This document shows positions 53,823 through 64,000 of a stretch of 64,000 nt of DNA, one piece after another. Below the pieces are notes generated by a model, which was given only the letters and a program-made list of their open reading frames with translations, did no database searches and was not told the DNA's origin. This DNA is from Eriocheir sinensis. Taxonomy: Eukaryota; Arthropoda; Malacostraca; Decapoda; Varunidae. A program made the position numbers and the translations under genes. The number at the start of each line of letters is the position of its first letter. Position 1 is the stretch's first letter. Location of the stretch: contig NC_066522.1 of the NCBI RefSeq assembly GCF_024679095.1, positions 14,677,753 through 14,741,752 on the forward strand, written 5' to 3'.

Positions 53823-54138
53823 GAGGAGGAAGCGTCTCAATACCGATCATGGACCTAAGTGTAAAGAATCGAAGGGGCAAGGGAGAGGAAACGGATAGGG
53901 AGTCACTAGGAAGAGGAAGGCTGAAAGGGAGGTGGAGGAGGAGGAGGAGGAGGTGTAGCTGGCGGGGTGAAAGTGGCCTGTAGTCCCTCGCTCCCACCCC
54001 CCCCCCACCCAACCCCCCCACCACCACCACCTCTAGTCCGCTGCTGCTGTGTGCGCGCTGGGACGGGGAAGAGAAAGACTGGCACGGCAGGAGGGTTATC
54101 GCGCCCGTAGTCATGATAAATGGTTGATGTGATAAACG

Positions 54139-54144
<6 letters not shown>
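53823..54144. other. No gene recognised; GGA and CCACC tracts
   Basis: (GGA)n at about 53930-53952 and a C-rich/CCACCACC tract at about 53995-54030. Confidence 0.5.

Positions 54145-54221
<77 letters not shown>
54145..54221 (+). repeat. (GA)n microsatellite
   Basis: About 38 perfect units. Confidence 0.97.
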
Positions 54222-54224
<3 letters not shown>

Positions 54225-54657
54225 ATCGCTAATGTTTTTTTTTACTCGCCTGTTTTTCTTTCTCGATGCCCAAGGCCTTAAATATCACCCTTCAGATAAG
54301 ATTCGTATTTTCTAGTACTCGTCCCTTCACCACACGGCCCTCAGGAACGTTTATCTCTCACTCGTTTCAATGTTCCCTCGATGTTTTGTTTTTTTCTCCC
54401 TTTTTTTGCGCATTCCGTGTCTCGCTGCATACAACATCCGCGCGCATCCTCTTTCTGAACGGGAAGTAAAAACACGCCTTGACCTACTCTGGGAAAAACG
54501 CTGCCTCTGCTATTCTCCTTTCTTCCTCCACCACATCCAAGTTGACGTTTGATTCAAGTACCTCCGCTGCCATTGTTTCGCCAAGCCTCACACGACCCGC
54601 CACTCCCGCGCTGCTCCCACGGTGGCGGCGGCGGCGGCGTCCCACGAGCCTGCCAAG
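54222..54657. other. No gene recognised; (GGC)n at about 54622-54638
   Basis: A CpG-rich patch (54590-54650) next to a TIR copy; frames on both strands are unrecognised. Confidence 0.35.
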
Positions 54658-54877
54658 AGTCGAATTCTCAAACTTACGGACGCATAGTTCGCCTGCTTGA
54701 AAACCCTCTCGTAGAAGCTGTTGTGATTTCCATGGACTATTTCGTGATACCAGTGATAGTTTTACTTGGCTTCTACATTCTGAACGCAAAAATTACCCAT
54801 GAAAGCCCGGTTAATCCTCTCTGTGGCCTTGGGAAATAGTTGTAATTGGAATAGTTGTAATATGGAAGCCTGGATCA
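54658..54877 (-). mobile_element. TIR-bearing short element, copy J (second subfamily)
   Basis: Plus strand: CGAATTCTCAAACTTACGGA, GTTCGCCTGCTTGAAAACCC, CTCTCGTAGAAGCTGTTGTG, CAGTGATAGTTTTACTTGGC and AGCCCGGTTAATCCTCTCTG. The right inverted end is degraded. Confidence 0.7.
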
Positions 54878-54964
54878 AAGTCGCGCGCGGAGGCTCAGGC
54901 GGCGGACGGACGGAAGGAGGTCACAGCGCCACCTGCTCAGCCGCTAAACATAGTAGTACAGACC

Positions 54965-56270
54965 GCTCCGGATCTAGAGAAAGTAAAGGAGTTAGAGCCA
55001 CCCTTCCCAGAGCGTTTTCCGTAACACTGGAGATAGCAGAGGATATGGCTGGTATGATGATCTAGAGAAAGTAAAGGAGTTAGAGCCACCCTTCCCAGAG
55101 CGTTTTCCGTAACACGAGATAGCAGAGGATATGGCTGGTATGATGATCTAGAGAAAGTAAAGGAGTTAGAGCCACCCTTCCCAGAGCGTTTTCCGTAACA
55201 CGAGATAGCAGAGGATATGGCTGGTATGATGATCTAGAGAAAGTAAAGGAGTTAGAGCCACCCTTTCCAGAGCGCTTTCCGTAACACTGGAGATAGCAGA
55301 GGATATGGCTGGTATGATGATTGTTCTATGGCAAGGTGGTGCTGTTCTGTCTGTACTTACGTTCCTGATCAAGAGAAAATGCAGAAGTGGATTACGTAGA
55401 AGTACCCTTTCCTGAGCGTCTTCCGTAACACTGGAGAAGGCAGAGTAAAGGCCTGTTATAATGATGGCAAGATGATGCTATTTTGTCTATACTTAACGCT
55501 CCTAATCAAGAGAAAGTACGGAAGTTTGTTATGTAGATCCACCCATTTCAGAGCTCTTTCCTTTACACTGGAGATAGCAGAGAATATGCCTGTTATAATG
55601 ATGGTAAGATGATGCTATTTTGTCTGTACTTAGCGCCCCTGATCAAGAGAAAGTACGGAAGTTAGTTATGCAGATCCACCCACTTCAGAGCGCTTTCCGT
55701 AACACTGGAGGTGGGAGAGGATGTGTAAGGTATAATAACTGTGCTATGGCGAAGTGGTGCTGTTTTGTCTGTACTCAGCGCTCCAAATCAAGAGAAAATA
55801 GCGAAGGAAATTACGTAGAACCTTCCATCAAAGCGTTTTCCTATCTCATTTGACGTAGAGCCTTCCATTCCAGAGCGTTTTCCCGTAGCATCAGAGTCGT
55901 CTATAAGAAAACGTGCAGAGATTATACCGGCAGACATTGTTGGGTTTTCCGACGAAGCTGAAATGGATGCCCTAAAATTAACAACAAGAAGGGGAAAGTG
56001 AAGAAGCTGGAACCACTCATCATTTTTCACTTTCCCGCGTACCTCAGCTGCTTTATGTAAGGAAGCGTGAAGATAATACACCGAAGAGAAACAACAGAGA
56101 TTTGTCGCGAGATGACACTAAGATGTCTGCACTTTAACTTGCTCCGGATGAAGAGAAAGTGAAGGAATTAGAACCACTCACTCGAAAGCGTTTTCCTGCA
56201 TCTTCACCGCTTGTTTTTTGTGGGAACGCGCAGAGGATTGATTCAGTGGCATCCGGCGTTATTTTTACTG
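54965..56270 (+). repeat. Two-period tandem array, 86-88 bp and about 137 bp units
   Basis: GAGAAAGTA(A/C)(A/G)G starts at 54977, 55065, 55151, 55237, 55373, 55510, 55647 and 55792, with a more diverged GAGAAAGTGAAGGAATTAGA at 56153. The 137-bp units contain an extra segment of about 50 bp (GCAAGGTGGTGCTGTTCTGT ... CCTGATCAA) that the 86-bp units lack. Shared words: GAGCGTTTTCCGTAACAC and GAGATAGCAGAGGATATGGC. Confidence 0.88.
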
Positions 56271-56284
56271 ACCCGGGGCAGCGG

Positions 56285-56700
56285 CACTTTCACAGGAAGA
56301 AGCACAGTGTTAAGCTTATAAACATACTTGGGTGCCACGTTCGAGTGAGGTCTGTCCCCTTAGAATCAAGTCTGGGATGGAGAGGAAGAAGCACAGCGTT
56401 AAGCTTATGTACACACTTGGGTGCCTCGGACGAATTGAGCATGTCCCCTTTTAGCCAAGTTTGTGATGGAAAGAAAGAAGCACAACGCCCCTTTTGGCCA
56501 AGTTTGTGATGGAGAGAAAGAAGCACAACGCTAAGCTTACAAACACACTTGGGTGCCCGGACGAACTGAGTCTGTCTCCTCAGAACCAAGTCTGGGATAT
56601 GGAGGAATAAGCACTACGTTAAGCTTATAAACACACTAAGGTTCCCCGTACGAGTTAGGTCTGTCCCCTTTGACCCAAGTGCTGTGATGAAAACGTAAAT
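56285..56700 (+). repeat. Tandem repeat of about 89 bp with truncated units
   Basis: GGAAGAAGCACAG(T/C)GTTAAG at 56295 and 56384, then AAGAAGCACAACG at about 56475 and 56519, then AATAAGCACTACGTTAAGC at about 56606. Also shared: CACTTGGGTGCC, GAGGTCTGTCCCCTT and AAGTCTGGGAT. Confidence 0.82.
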
Positions 56701-57197
56701 AAGACAGTCATTTCCCCATAGATGCAAGTATTCAGGTCACGACACCCAATTTATCCCCAAGAACAACACAAGTAACAGAGACAATGGGAAAAAGGAGATG
56801 AAGGAGCTGAGATGATACCGTACTAGTCCCCACAAAAAAAGGAAAAAAAAAAAACAATTAAAGGAGAAAGCCAGCGACGTAAAGCTCTGTGAATGTTGTG
56901 TTTCGGGAAGAGGGTGAGAGACTCCAACCCAAGACCAAGACCGAGACCAAGAACAAGTCAAGGGAAAGTAAACGATTCAGCGCTACTTTCCAACCACAAT
57001 CTTTTTTTTTTCTTAAGAGCTTCCGCCTCAGAGAAACTAAACAAACTTAACAACATTCGTACAAAAAAAAAAAAGAGAAGCGGGTCATTAGGTTCTATAA
57101 AACATCGACCACCCTGCCTCCCACACGACCCCGACCTTCGCCTCGCCTCACCTCACGCCCCGCACGCCACCTGTCGGGACTCCGGGACACTAACTTA
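56701..57197. other. No feature recognised
   Basis: A-rich patches, then a C-rich CTCGCCTCACCTCACG patch at about 57135-57160. Confidence 0.4.
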
Positions 57198-57420
57198 GGG
57201 TTGTATTATGAGACATTTCGTCGCCCAAGAACACATATTTGACAAGGCTTTCGTAGGAGTTTTGGGCATTTCCAGGGGTAGTTTTATGACCCTGGTGGTA
57301 GTTTCATCCTTCCTATGTACCCTGAGCATAAAAAAGGACTCATTAGAACCTCATTGATCCCCCCTTTGACCTTTAGATATAGCTGACGTGAGAAGGCATA
57401 GTGTCTTGAAATACCAGCCT
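57198..57420 (-). mobile_element. TIR-bearing short element, copy K
   Basis: Plus strand: GGGTTGTATTATGAGACATT then TCGTCGCCC at the left; ACAAGGCTTTCGTAGGAGTT, CCAGGGGTAGTTTTATGACC, CTGGTGGTAGTTTCATCC and CATTAGAACCTCATTGATCC inside; GTGTCTTGAAATACCAGCC at the right. Complete but diverged. Confidence 0.72.
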
Positions 57421-57554
57421 TAGGTTATACGATTCTTTCCTCTTTGCCTCCGTGTATAGAAAGGCGTCGCATATAGACGTTATTCTCGGTTTGATTTTGA
57501 TTTTTTCTTTTGTGTTCTCTCAATAATAACCCTTTTTGTAGCATATTTTGTAGC

Positions 57555-57650
57555 ATTTAGGAGCAGCAAGTAGCGGGCTTTTTTTTTTGTATTATTGTTT
57601 CCTGTTTTTGTGCCCTTGAGCTGTCCCCTTTGTTGTAAAAAAAAATATGT
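57555..57650 (-). repeat. Dispersed T-run/GCAAAGGAGACAG family, copy 5
   Basis: Minus strand: A run, ACAACAAAGGGGACAGCTCA, AGGGCACAAAAACAGGAAAC, AAAGCCCGCTACTTGCTGCT. The end distal to the A run is missing. Confidence 0.7.
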
Positions 57651-58076
57651 CAGCGCTATGAACGATGCCAAGCTAAATGATTCGCTCCATAACTTCCATA
57701 TCAGAAAGTTGCAACATCTGTAAGCATTTTTGGTTGGTCTAATTTTGATTTGGGGATGATTCTTCTCAATAACCTTTTTCTGTAGTACGTGTAACTCCAC
57801 TTCTACAATTGCGTCACTATTCACTTTGTCAAATTAAATTATTCGTTCCATAACTGCTGTAACAAAGTCGCCACATTCATAAACATGTTTCTCGTATTAA
57901 TTTTGATTTTGAGATGAGTCTTCTAAATATTAAGCTCTTTGTAGCACATATCGCCGCTTCCCATCCTTCACCATTCACTTCCTTCACTATCCTTCTCCAT
58001 CACTGTCACCTGTCCTATCATCTATTCACGTATCCTATCACCTATTCACTACCCTTCACTGTTCACTATGACAACC

Positions 58077-58217
58077 TAAAATTGACCTCTCTTTTTGGCC
58101 ACTCCTATGTACTCTATTCGAGAGCAGTAAGTAGTGGGCTTTTTTTTCATTATTGTTTTCTTTTTTTTTTTCACGCCCTTGAACTGTCTCCTTTTCTGTA
58201 AAAAAAAAAAAAAAAAA
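58077..58217 (-). repeat. Dispersed T-run/GCAAAGGAGACAG family, copy 6
   Basis: Minus strand: A run, ACAGAAAAGGAGACAGTTCA, AGGGCGTGAAAAAA, AAAGCCCACTACTTACTGCT and GTGGCCAAAAAGAGAGGTCA. Near full length. Confidence 0.72.
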
Positions 58218-58260
58218 TGAAGCGTTCCATAACTTATGATCCAAGTGTTGGTAGCAAACG

Positions 58261-58530
58261 ACACTAAAATAAGAACAAAGAAATATTCCGCGTTACACCA
58301 GCGCGGGCTAAACACCACCTTCCATAACCCAAGATTGCCCAAACGAAGGTGGAAGTAGCGGAAACAGACTCTGAAATAAGAACAATAATTACTCCAACTT
58401 CTTTACGTCATCTTTTTATAGCCCTGAGGTTGACGCTTCATAAGGTTGTGGCTTGGAGACTGGATGCACTTCTAACCAGACAGGAGCGTATACAAACTGG
58501 CTAACATTCCCTATACTCTCTCAGCACGTA
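58261..58530. other. No feature recognised
   Basis: Mixed sequence, no repeat or gene signal. Confidence 0.4.
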
Positions 58531-58824
58531 GCTCCGTACTCTCAGACGCTTTGATTGGGGTCACTATTATCTGTGCTGTTATGGTCATTCCTCTGTTTGT
58601 TCGTCTTCTGGGTCCCGACATTTCGCCCCTCACATCAATCATATCTAAAGGCCGAAAAGGAGATCAGTTTGGGTTCTAATGAGTGTGGTTTTAGGTTCAA
58701 GGTACAGAAGAAGGGTCAGACTACCAGAAGGGTCATAGAACTACCCCTGGAAATGCCCCAAAACTACTATGAAAGCCAAGTCAAATAGATGTGCTTGGGG
58801 GCCGAAGTGTTTTAAGAATACGGC
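58531..58824 (+). mobile_element. TIR-bearing short element, copy M
   Basis: Left end CCGTACTCTCAGACGCTTT. The body resumes at about 58615 with CACATCAATCATATCTAAAG, GGAGATCAGTTTGGGTTCTA, GTACAGAAGAAGGGTCAGAC and CCCCTGGAAATGCCCCAAAA. Right end GGCCGAAGTGTTTTAAGAAT. The stretch 58551-58610 has no counterpart in other copies and may be an insertion. Confidence 0.68.
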
Positions 58825-58942
58825 ACGTAGACGCATTGGTATTGGCAGTATAAGGGAATGTGTATGAAGCGCCGTCCATCAGCTGAGTAAAGTAATAGCC
58901 TCCGTCCATCTCCAGCATGTGTGAGGGTGATGATGGACACTA

Positions 58943-59178
58943 CAGCCCGTATTCTTCTAAACCTATAGTCTCCTCAGTTCGCCAACCTGAAAAGCCTCTC
59001 GTAGAAGTCCCTGGGGTTTTCACGGATGTTTTGTGATGCTGGTGATAGTTATACCCAACTTCTGCAGCATGAACGGGGAAGCTGACCCAATGTGACCCAT
59101 GACAACCCGGTTAATCTTCTCCGGGGCCTTGGAAAACAGTCGTAATGGGAACCCGATCCGTGTTTAAGAATATGGACC
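58943..59178 (-). mobile_element. TIR-bearing short element, copy N (second subfamily)
   Basis: Left end AGCCCGTATTCTTCTAAACC; right end CCGTGTTTAAGAATATGGACC. Core AAAAGCCTCTCGTAGAAGTC and CAACCCGGTTAATCTTCTCC. Flanked by TACA on both sides, a possible 4-bp target duplication that needs other loci to confirm. Confidence 0.72.
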
Positions 59179-59450
59179 TACAACTCGCATACTGTTCTAT
59201 TTCTCTTCAATACAGGCTTCAATACAGGCTTCTCTTCAATACAGACTGTTTTATTTATCTTCAATACAGGCGCACGCGTAGACAGATGCAGGTCCAGTCC
59301 AATTAAGAAAGGGTATTAAACTTGTTGTCTTTATGTGAACGGCCGAGCAACGCGTTTTATTACCGAGAAAGAATCCTAAACTTCACGAATTTAAGCGAAT
59401 AATATTTCAGGATTAGAATTGGTGCAGTAAATATACCGAACTTTAAATAC

Positions 59451-59571
<121 letters not shown>

Positions 59572-59656
59572 CAAGAAAGTGGAAGTAGGAAATGAAAGCA
59601 GGTTAATTTTCTTCCGTCGAGGAGACATAACAGGTTAGTAAGGGAAGGTACGCTTG

Positions 59657-59692
59657 GAGGAGGAGGAGGAGGAGGAGGAGGAGGAGGAGGGA
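59657..59692 (+). repeat. (GGA)n microsatellite
   Basis: About 11 units. Confidence 0.93.
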
Positions 59693-59858
59693 GGAATGAA
59701 CTCGACCTTGCCTCGTGTCCTCCCGATTCACTGTTCGTCTCGGAGTCTAATTAGAACATGATTTTATTTGGGGGGGATCGTAATGGTCGACACGCCTATA
59801 CTCGCCTCTCCCTTCTCTTTCTCTCTCTTTCTTTCTCTCTAGCTCGTCTGGGTTTGGT

Positions 59859-59861
<3 letters not shown>

Positions 59862-59909
<48 letters not shown>

Positions 59910-59998
59910 GAAGGAATAAGCATCTTCCGCCGCCGTTACTCCGCTCCGTTCTTCCTCCGTCTTGAACCGGAAGTAGTATTGATGCCTATCCTGTAAAC

Positions 59999-60040
<42 letters not shown>
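59862..60040 (+). repeat. (GA)n and (CT)n tracts as an inverted pair
   Basis: (GA)n at about 59862-59906 and (CT)n at about 60002-60040, 95 bp apart, could form a long purine:pyrimidine hairpin stem when single-stranded. Confidence 0.93.
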
Positions 60041-60044
<4 letters not shown>

Positions 60045-60209
60045 GGCTGTCTTTCCCTTCTTCCGTCCGCTTTCCCCGCGCCCTTGAGGTTAGCGCAGCC
60101 GGGGTGGAGCCGACAATGTGGTGGTGTCGCTGCCGGGAACATAGGAGAAAGTTACGCCCTGCCAGCCCGCCACCGCCACGACGTCGAAGGTTGCACCGGT
60201 GTGAGCCTC

Positions 60210-60830
60210 AGCCAGCCTATAGAAAAGAGTGCTACTGCCCCTGCCTGATCTGTATGCATCCTCGTCTTCTCCTTCTGATTTCCCTATTCCTGCGACTCTT
60301 TCTTCCTCCTGTTCCTTCTTTTCCATGTCACCTTCCCCTCTTTCTCCTTTTCCTCTTTATGCTTCTCCTTCTCCTCCTGCTCGTTCTTCCAGAGCTTCTC
60401 CTCCTTCCCCTTCACGTGAAAACCAAAATGCCGTCAACAGCTTTCGGTGTGACTTGGTTCTGTAGGTTCTGTTCTTTTTGTGTGCCTGGAAAAGAGTGCT
60501 GCCACGGCCTGACCTTTGCCTATCTCCACCTTCTGCTATTGCTCCTCCTTCTACTGCTGATCCTCTTTTTTCTGCTGCTGGTCCTCTTCCTCTTCCTCCT
60601 GCCGCTTCTCCTTCTCCTTCTCCTCCTTTTTCTTTTTTCTTCTTGTCCTCCTGTTTCTCTTTCTTCTGTTGCTTTTCTTCCTCCTCGTGCTCCTCTTCTT
60701 CCTCCTCCTGCTTCTCTTCTTCCTTCAGTTCCTCCTCCTCCTCCTCCTCCTCCTCCTTCTCCTCCACGTGAAAACTAAAAGTGTCATCGGTAGCTTTCGG
60801 TGTAATATGATTCTCTCCTTTTGTTGACGG
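60210..60830 (+). repeat. Two-copy tandem duplication of about 270-340 bp with pyrimidine-rich centres
   Basis: GAAAAGAGTGCTACTGCCCC (about 60222) and GGAAAAGAGTGCTGCCACGG (about 60489) start two copies. Each ends with a CACGTGAAAAC then AGCTTTCGGTGT block (about 60413 and 60768). The CTT/CTC-rich centres differ in length, which explains the size difference. Confidence 0.8.
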
Positions 60831-61170
60831 TAAAGAAGTTATACCCAAAGGTGAGGGAAAAGGGGTCGGGAATAAAGTTGCTATATAAGTGAGTACGAAA
60901 GTGAAGCGAGAAAAGTGTTGATCAAATTTAGGTCCAGCGTCGATGTGTTGGAAGAAGACATGCTAGAGGGTGGAGAAAAATAAGCCCGGAATAGTGTTGT
61001 TTTTGCTGTGGGTACGAAGTTGAGGAGACAAAGGTTTTGATCAGATGTATTTCCAGAGGTCCAGAGACATTACCAAAGAATGAAGAAAAAGGCCTGAAAT
61101 AATTAATGTTGCCTTTACTGTGAGAATGAAAGCGAGAACAGAAAAATATTGGTCATGTTTAGCTCCAGTC
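60831..61170 (+). repeat. Diverged tandem repeat of about 110-130 bp, 3 units
   Basis: GTGAGGGAAAAGGGG...GAATAAAGTTGCT, GGTGGAGAAAAATAAGCCCG...GTTGTTTTTGCTGTG and GAATGAAGAAAAAGGCCTGA...GTTGCCTTTACTGTG. Each is followed by a GATCA or GGTCATGTTTA.(C/G)TCCAG-like word. Confidence 0.55.
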
Positions 61171-61209
61171 ATATTTTACATCGTTAAAGTTTATGCAATA
61201 AGAAAATTA

Positions 61210-61450
61210 GGTGGGGGAAAAACCATCCCTTCACTCTATTAGATATCTGGCAGAATCCTTAACCCCTGAGCCTATATTCCTTGCAAGTCTTTCTTATTAA
61301 AATTGAAGTAAAACAGAAAATCAGGTGGAGGAAAAAACATAATTTCACTTTATTAGATATCTGGCAGAATCCGTAACCGCTGAGCCTATATTCCTTGCAA
61401 CTCCTTCTCATCGTTAGAATGGAAGTAAAACAGAAAATTAGGTGAAGGAA
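61210..61450 (+). repeat. 118-bp tandem duplication
   Basis: TATTAGATATCTGGCAGAAT starts at about 61238 and 61352, followed by GAGCCTATATTCCTTGCAA in both copies. Confidence 0.88.
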
Positions 61451-61835
61451 AAGTAACACATCTCCCAGTACTATCATGACCAAGTTTATGTGAAAAAAAG
61501 AAAATTGGAAAGGAAGAGCAACGATGCACCCCACTTTTTATCTTGACCAAATTCATATGAAAAAAAAATAGATGAAGGAAAAGCGGCGTCTCACCCAACT
61601 CTTTATCTGGATCAAGTTTATGTGAAAAAAGAAAATTGCTTGGAAGGAAAGACAACATTGCTCATCGTCATTCATCTTGATTAAGTTCACGTAAAAAGAA
61701 GAAAAAAAACATAAACCAAAGGCAACGTTTCACCCCACCGTTTATCTGGACCAAGTTTGTGTGAGAAAAAAGAAAATTGCTTGGAAGGAAAGGCAACATC
61801 TCCCCCCGCCATTCGTCTTGACCAAGTTTGTCTTT
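61451..61835 (+). repeat. Tandem repeat of about 60-75 bp, 5-6 units
   Basis: GACCAAGTTTATGTGAAAAA-type words at about 61479, 61546, 61611, 61679, 61750 and (partial) 61819, each followed by GAAAATTGC or a variant, GGAAGGAAAG and CAAC. Confidence 0.8.
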
Positions 61836-62354
61836 GTGTCTGTGATGCGTCGAGATCCGGTGTTCGAATTCCCACGGTCCATCTTTCCTGCGTTTCCCGG
61901 ATAGCCGCTAATCAAACACCCGGCGAAGGAGGGCGAGGAGAGGGTCAGGTGTGTGCAGGTGTGGGCCGTGTCATCTGTTTCTACCTGTACTGACGGCATC
62001 CCTAGTTGTTATTGATGTCACTTATTATGGTTATTTTTTTTTACTATTATTACGGTTCTTTTGCTATTTCTTCTGCCTCTGCGTGGACTGACTGCATCCC
62101 AAGTTGTTATTTTTGTTATTATTGTTGTTATTACCATTATTATTATATTTTACGGTTGTTATTTTGTTACTATTATTACGGTTGTTTTGATATTTATGCT
62201 GCTTTTGTTGTTATTGTTTTCTGGTCGTTATTATTATTGTCTTCGTCGTGATCGTTGTCGTAGTCATCGTTGTTTTATTTCTTCGGTTTTGTCTTCATTG
62301 CCTCATCGTCGGTCTCATCGCTGTTTTTTTTTCTTCTTTAGATTATAGTGATGG
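61836..62354. other. No gene recognised; (ATT)-rich stretch 62030-62240
   Basis: TATTATTA/TTGTTATT triplets, degenerate. No coding support. Confidence 0.5.
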
Positions 62355-62374
62355 GTGTGGTTATGGGTTTAAGG

Positions 62375-62740
62375 ATGGGGGTGGTGGTTGGTGTGGTGTG
62401 GTGGTGCTGGTGGTTGTCGTAGTAATGGTGGTGGTGGTGCTGGTGGTTGTCGTAGTAATGGTGGTGGTGGTGCTGGTGGTTGTCGTAGTAATGGTGGTGG
62501 TGGTGCTGGCGGTTGTCGTAGTAATGGTGGTGGTGGTGCTGGCGGTTGTCGTAGTAATGGTGGTGGTGGTGTTGGTGCTGGTGGTGGTGGTTGTCGTAGC
62601 AATGGTGGTGGTGCTGGTGCAGGTGGTGGTGGTTGTCGTAGTAATGGTGGTGGTGTTGTTGGTGGTGGTGGTGGTGGTTGTCGTAGTAATGGTGGTGGTG
62701 GTAGTGGTGGTGGTGGTGGTGGTAGTGGTGCTGGTTCCGC
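62375..62740 (+). repeat. 33-bp minisatellite in a (GGT)n background
   Basis: GGTTGTCGTAGTAATGGTGG recurs with a 33-bp period (starts 62412, 62445 and onward, about 9 units). Being a multiple of 3, it leaves several frames open on both strands (valine-, glycine- or proline-rich); none resembles a known protein. Confidence 0.92.
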
Positions 62741-62877
62741 TGCTTTTGGTATGATCTGCATTGTTATCATTGTCGTAAAGTCACGCTAAATCGGTGAAAG
62801 CTATTGATATCGCGTCGTTTTCCTTCACGCTTCATATGACTGTCTCGTTTGTTGCTGACCTCTCGACCCCTCCCCCG

Positions 62878-62913
<36 letters not shown>

Positions 62914-63104
62914 TTCACTTTTCTTCCTGCTTCCCACCAACTAACCAACTAACTAACTAACACAATGCATAACCACGGCTACAACAATACCTCGTTTAGG
63001 ACCTAAGATGAAGTGTCTGTCTCCTCTTCTATAAATTAATCCCACGCTCTCACTTAAAGACCGAAGTTAATACCTTGTGAACCATTATTATTATTCGTCG
63101 GCCG
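62741..63104. other. No gene recognised; (CA)n at 62880-62910
   Basis: Short CA tract and an ACTA repeat near 62940-62960. Confidence 0.6.
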
Positions 63105-63111
63105 GTCACCC

Positions 63112-63144
<33 letters not shown>

Positions 63145-63378
63145 CTCCAGTCAGTCAGTCAGTCAATCAGTCAGTCAGTCAGTCAGCCAGTCAGTCAGTC
63201 ACTCCGCCATCCAGCCAGTCAGTCAGTAAGTCAGTCAGTCAATCAGTCAGTCCACCAGTCAGTCAGTAAGTCAGTCAGTCAATCAGTCAGTCCACCAGTC
63301 AGTCAGTCAGTCAGTCAGACCGTCAGTCACCCCTCCAGCCAGACAGTCAGTCAGTCAGTCAGTCAGTCAGTAAATCAA

Positions 63379-63410
<32 letters not shown>

Positions 63411-63498
63411 CCCGCCAGTCAGTCAGTCAGTCAGTCAATCAGTCAGTAGTCAGTAAGTCAGTTAATCAGTCAGTAAGTCATTCAGTCAGTCAGTCCGC

Positions 63499-63531
<33 letters not shown>

Positions 63532-63566
63532 CGCCAGTCAGTAAGTCATTCAGTCAGTCAGTCCGC

Positions 63567-63599
<33 letters not shown>

Positions 63600-63657
63600 C
63601 GCCAGTCAGTAAGTCAGTCAGTAAGTCAGTCCACCAGTCAGTCAGTCAGTCAGTCGG
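63105..63657 (+). repeat. (CAGT)n tetranucleotide array, about 550 bp
   Basis: CAGTCAGTCAGT with AAGT, CAAT and CCGCCAGT variants. Longer blocks (for example AAGTCAGTCCGCCAGTCAGT) recur, so the array also has higher-order duplications. Confidence 0.96.
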
Positions 63658-64000
63658 TGGGTCGGTGTTTGCATGCCTCGAGTATATTTCCCTCTAAAAG
63701 ACACGTCGTCGCCGGGGGAGAAGCGGTTCCCCATTACCGAGAAAGTGTGTGGGAAATCTCAATTAGGAACCCCGAAATGAGGTACCTCCCGTCGCACAGG
63801 GCTTAACTTACAACTTTCACTCACTCACTCACTCACGGTCCTCGTCTTGGTTCGTCCTGCACTTACTTTTTGTTTTACTTTCACCAACCGTCAACCTTCT
63901 GCGGGGAAAGTAGCGACCGCCGGTTTCATTTATAGGGTCTCCTTTTTTTCCTTTCTTGATTGTTTCGTTGATGGAATAATTGTGTAAGCGTCTTAATGGC
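63658..64000. other. No feature recognised (window end)
   Basis: A short (CACT)n run lies at about 63817-63836; otherwise unremarkable. Confidence 0.4.

Larger units (their letters stand above)
57480..58260 (+). repeat. Repeat array with T-run family elements built into units
   Basis: AATTTTGATTTGGGGATGAT and its variants at about 57492, 57740 and 57902, and ATTCGTTCCATAACTGCTGT-type words at about 57683, 57841 and 58220, define three units. The first and third contain a T-run family copy immediately before the TTCGCTCCATAACTT / GCGTTCCATAACTT word; the second does not. Confidence 0.6.

Noticed and set aside
60104..60778. 224-codon leucine-rich membrane-like protein
   Set aside because: The leucine runs come from CTT/CTC repeats in the duplicated block; the frame differs between the two copies of the duplication.

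Overview
This is eukaryotic, almost entirely non-genic DNA. The evidence points to an arthropod, most likely a decapod crustacean (crab-like). The reasons are the extreme density of long pure microsatellites ((GT)n, (TC)n, (TA)n, (CTA)n, (CAGT)n), many unrelated minisatellites, several dispersed repeat families, a split eukaryote-style tRNA promoter, and a non-LTR retrotransposon reverse transcriptase. Nothing in the window looks bacterial. The taxon is inferred from repeat character, not from a marker gene.

Two features are clearly gene-like: a 5'-truncated, still open LINE reverse transcriptase (17971-19287, +) and a tRNA-Ile(AAT) (28019-28092, +) with A box, B box and a T5 terminator. Four short stretches look like possible exons or a small gene (6306-6366 on -, 23614-23710 on -, 42032-42066 on +, 31736-32083 on -). 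All four are tentative and none matches a family I recognise. The window could be intergenic or lie within large introns.

Layout. 1-16 kb: minisatellites (37, 40, 34 and 156 bp units), purine-rich and pyrimidine-rich tracts, and the first copies of a terminal-inverted-repeat family. 17-22 kb: about 5 kb of almost pure pyrimidine on the + strand. It consists of a 74-bp array split by the LINE, then a 30-bp array, then (AC)n, (CAC/CAT)n and a 188-bp (TC)n. 22-31 kb: more TIR copies, the tRNA, and 101-bp and about 175-bp arrays. 31-37 kb: one candidate small ORF with a CArG/TATA box, an 87-bp array and a degenerate array of about 105 bp. 37-50 kb: long (GT)/(CA) tracts, arrays of 106, 130 and 145 bp, a CTC-rich block, and a duplicated (GT)n-bearing block. 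50-64 kb: (ATA)n, a 180-bp (TA)n, a cluster of seven TIR copies with a nested retro-insert, a two-period 86/137-bp array, and tetra- and trinucleotide arrays.

The main thread is repeat dynamics. One family of about 200-350 bp with roughly 25-bp inverted ends occurs about 14 times, and several copies have grown new tandem repeats inside themselves. Elsewhere mobile-element tails have become microsatellites, and microsatellites have been carried along in larger duplications. No operon-like or pathway organisation is present.
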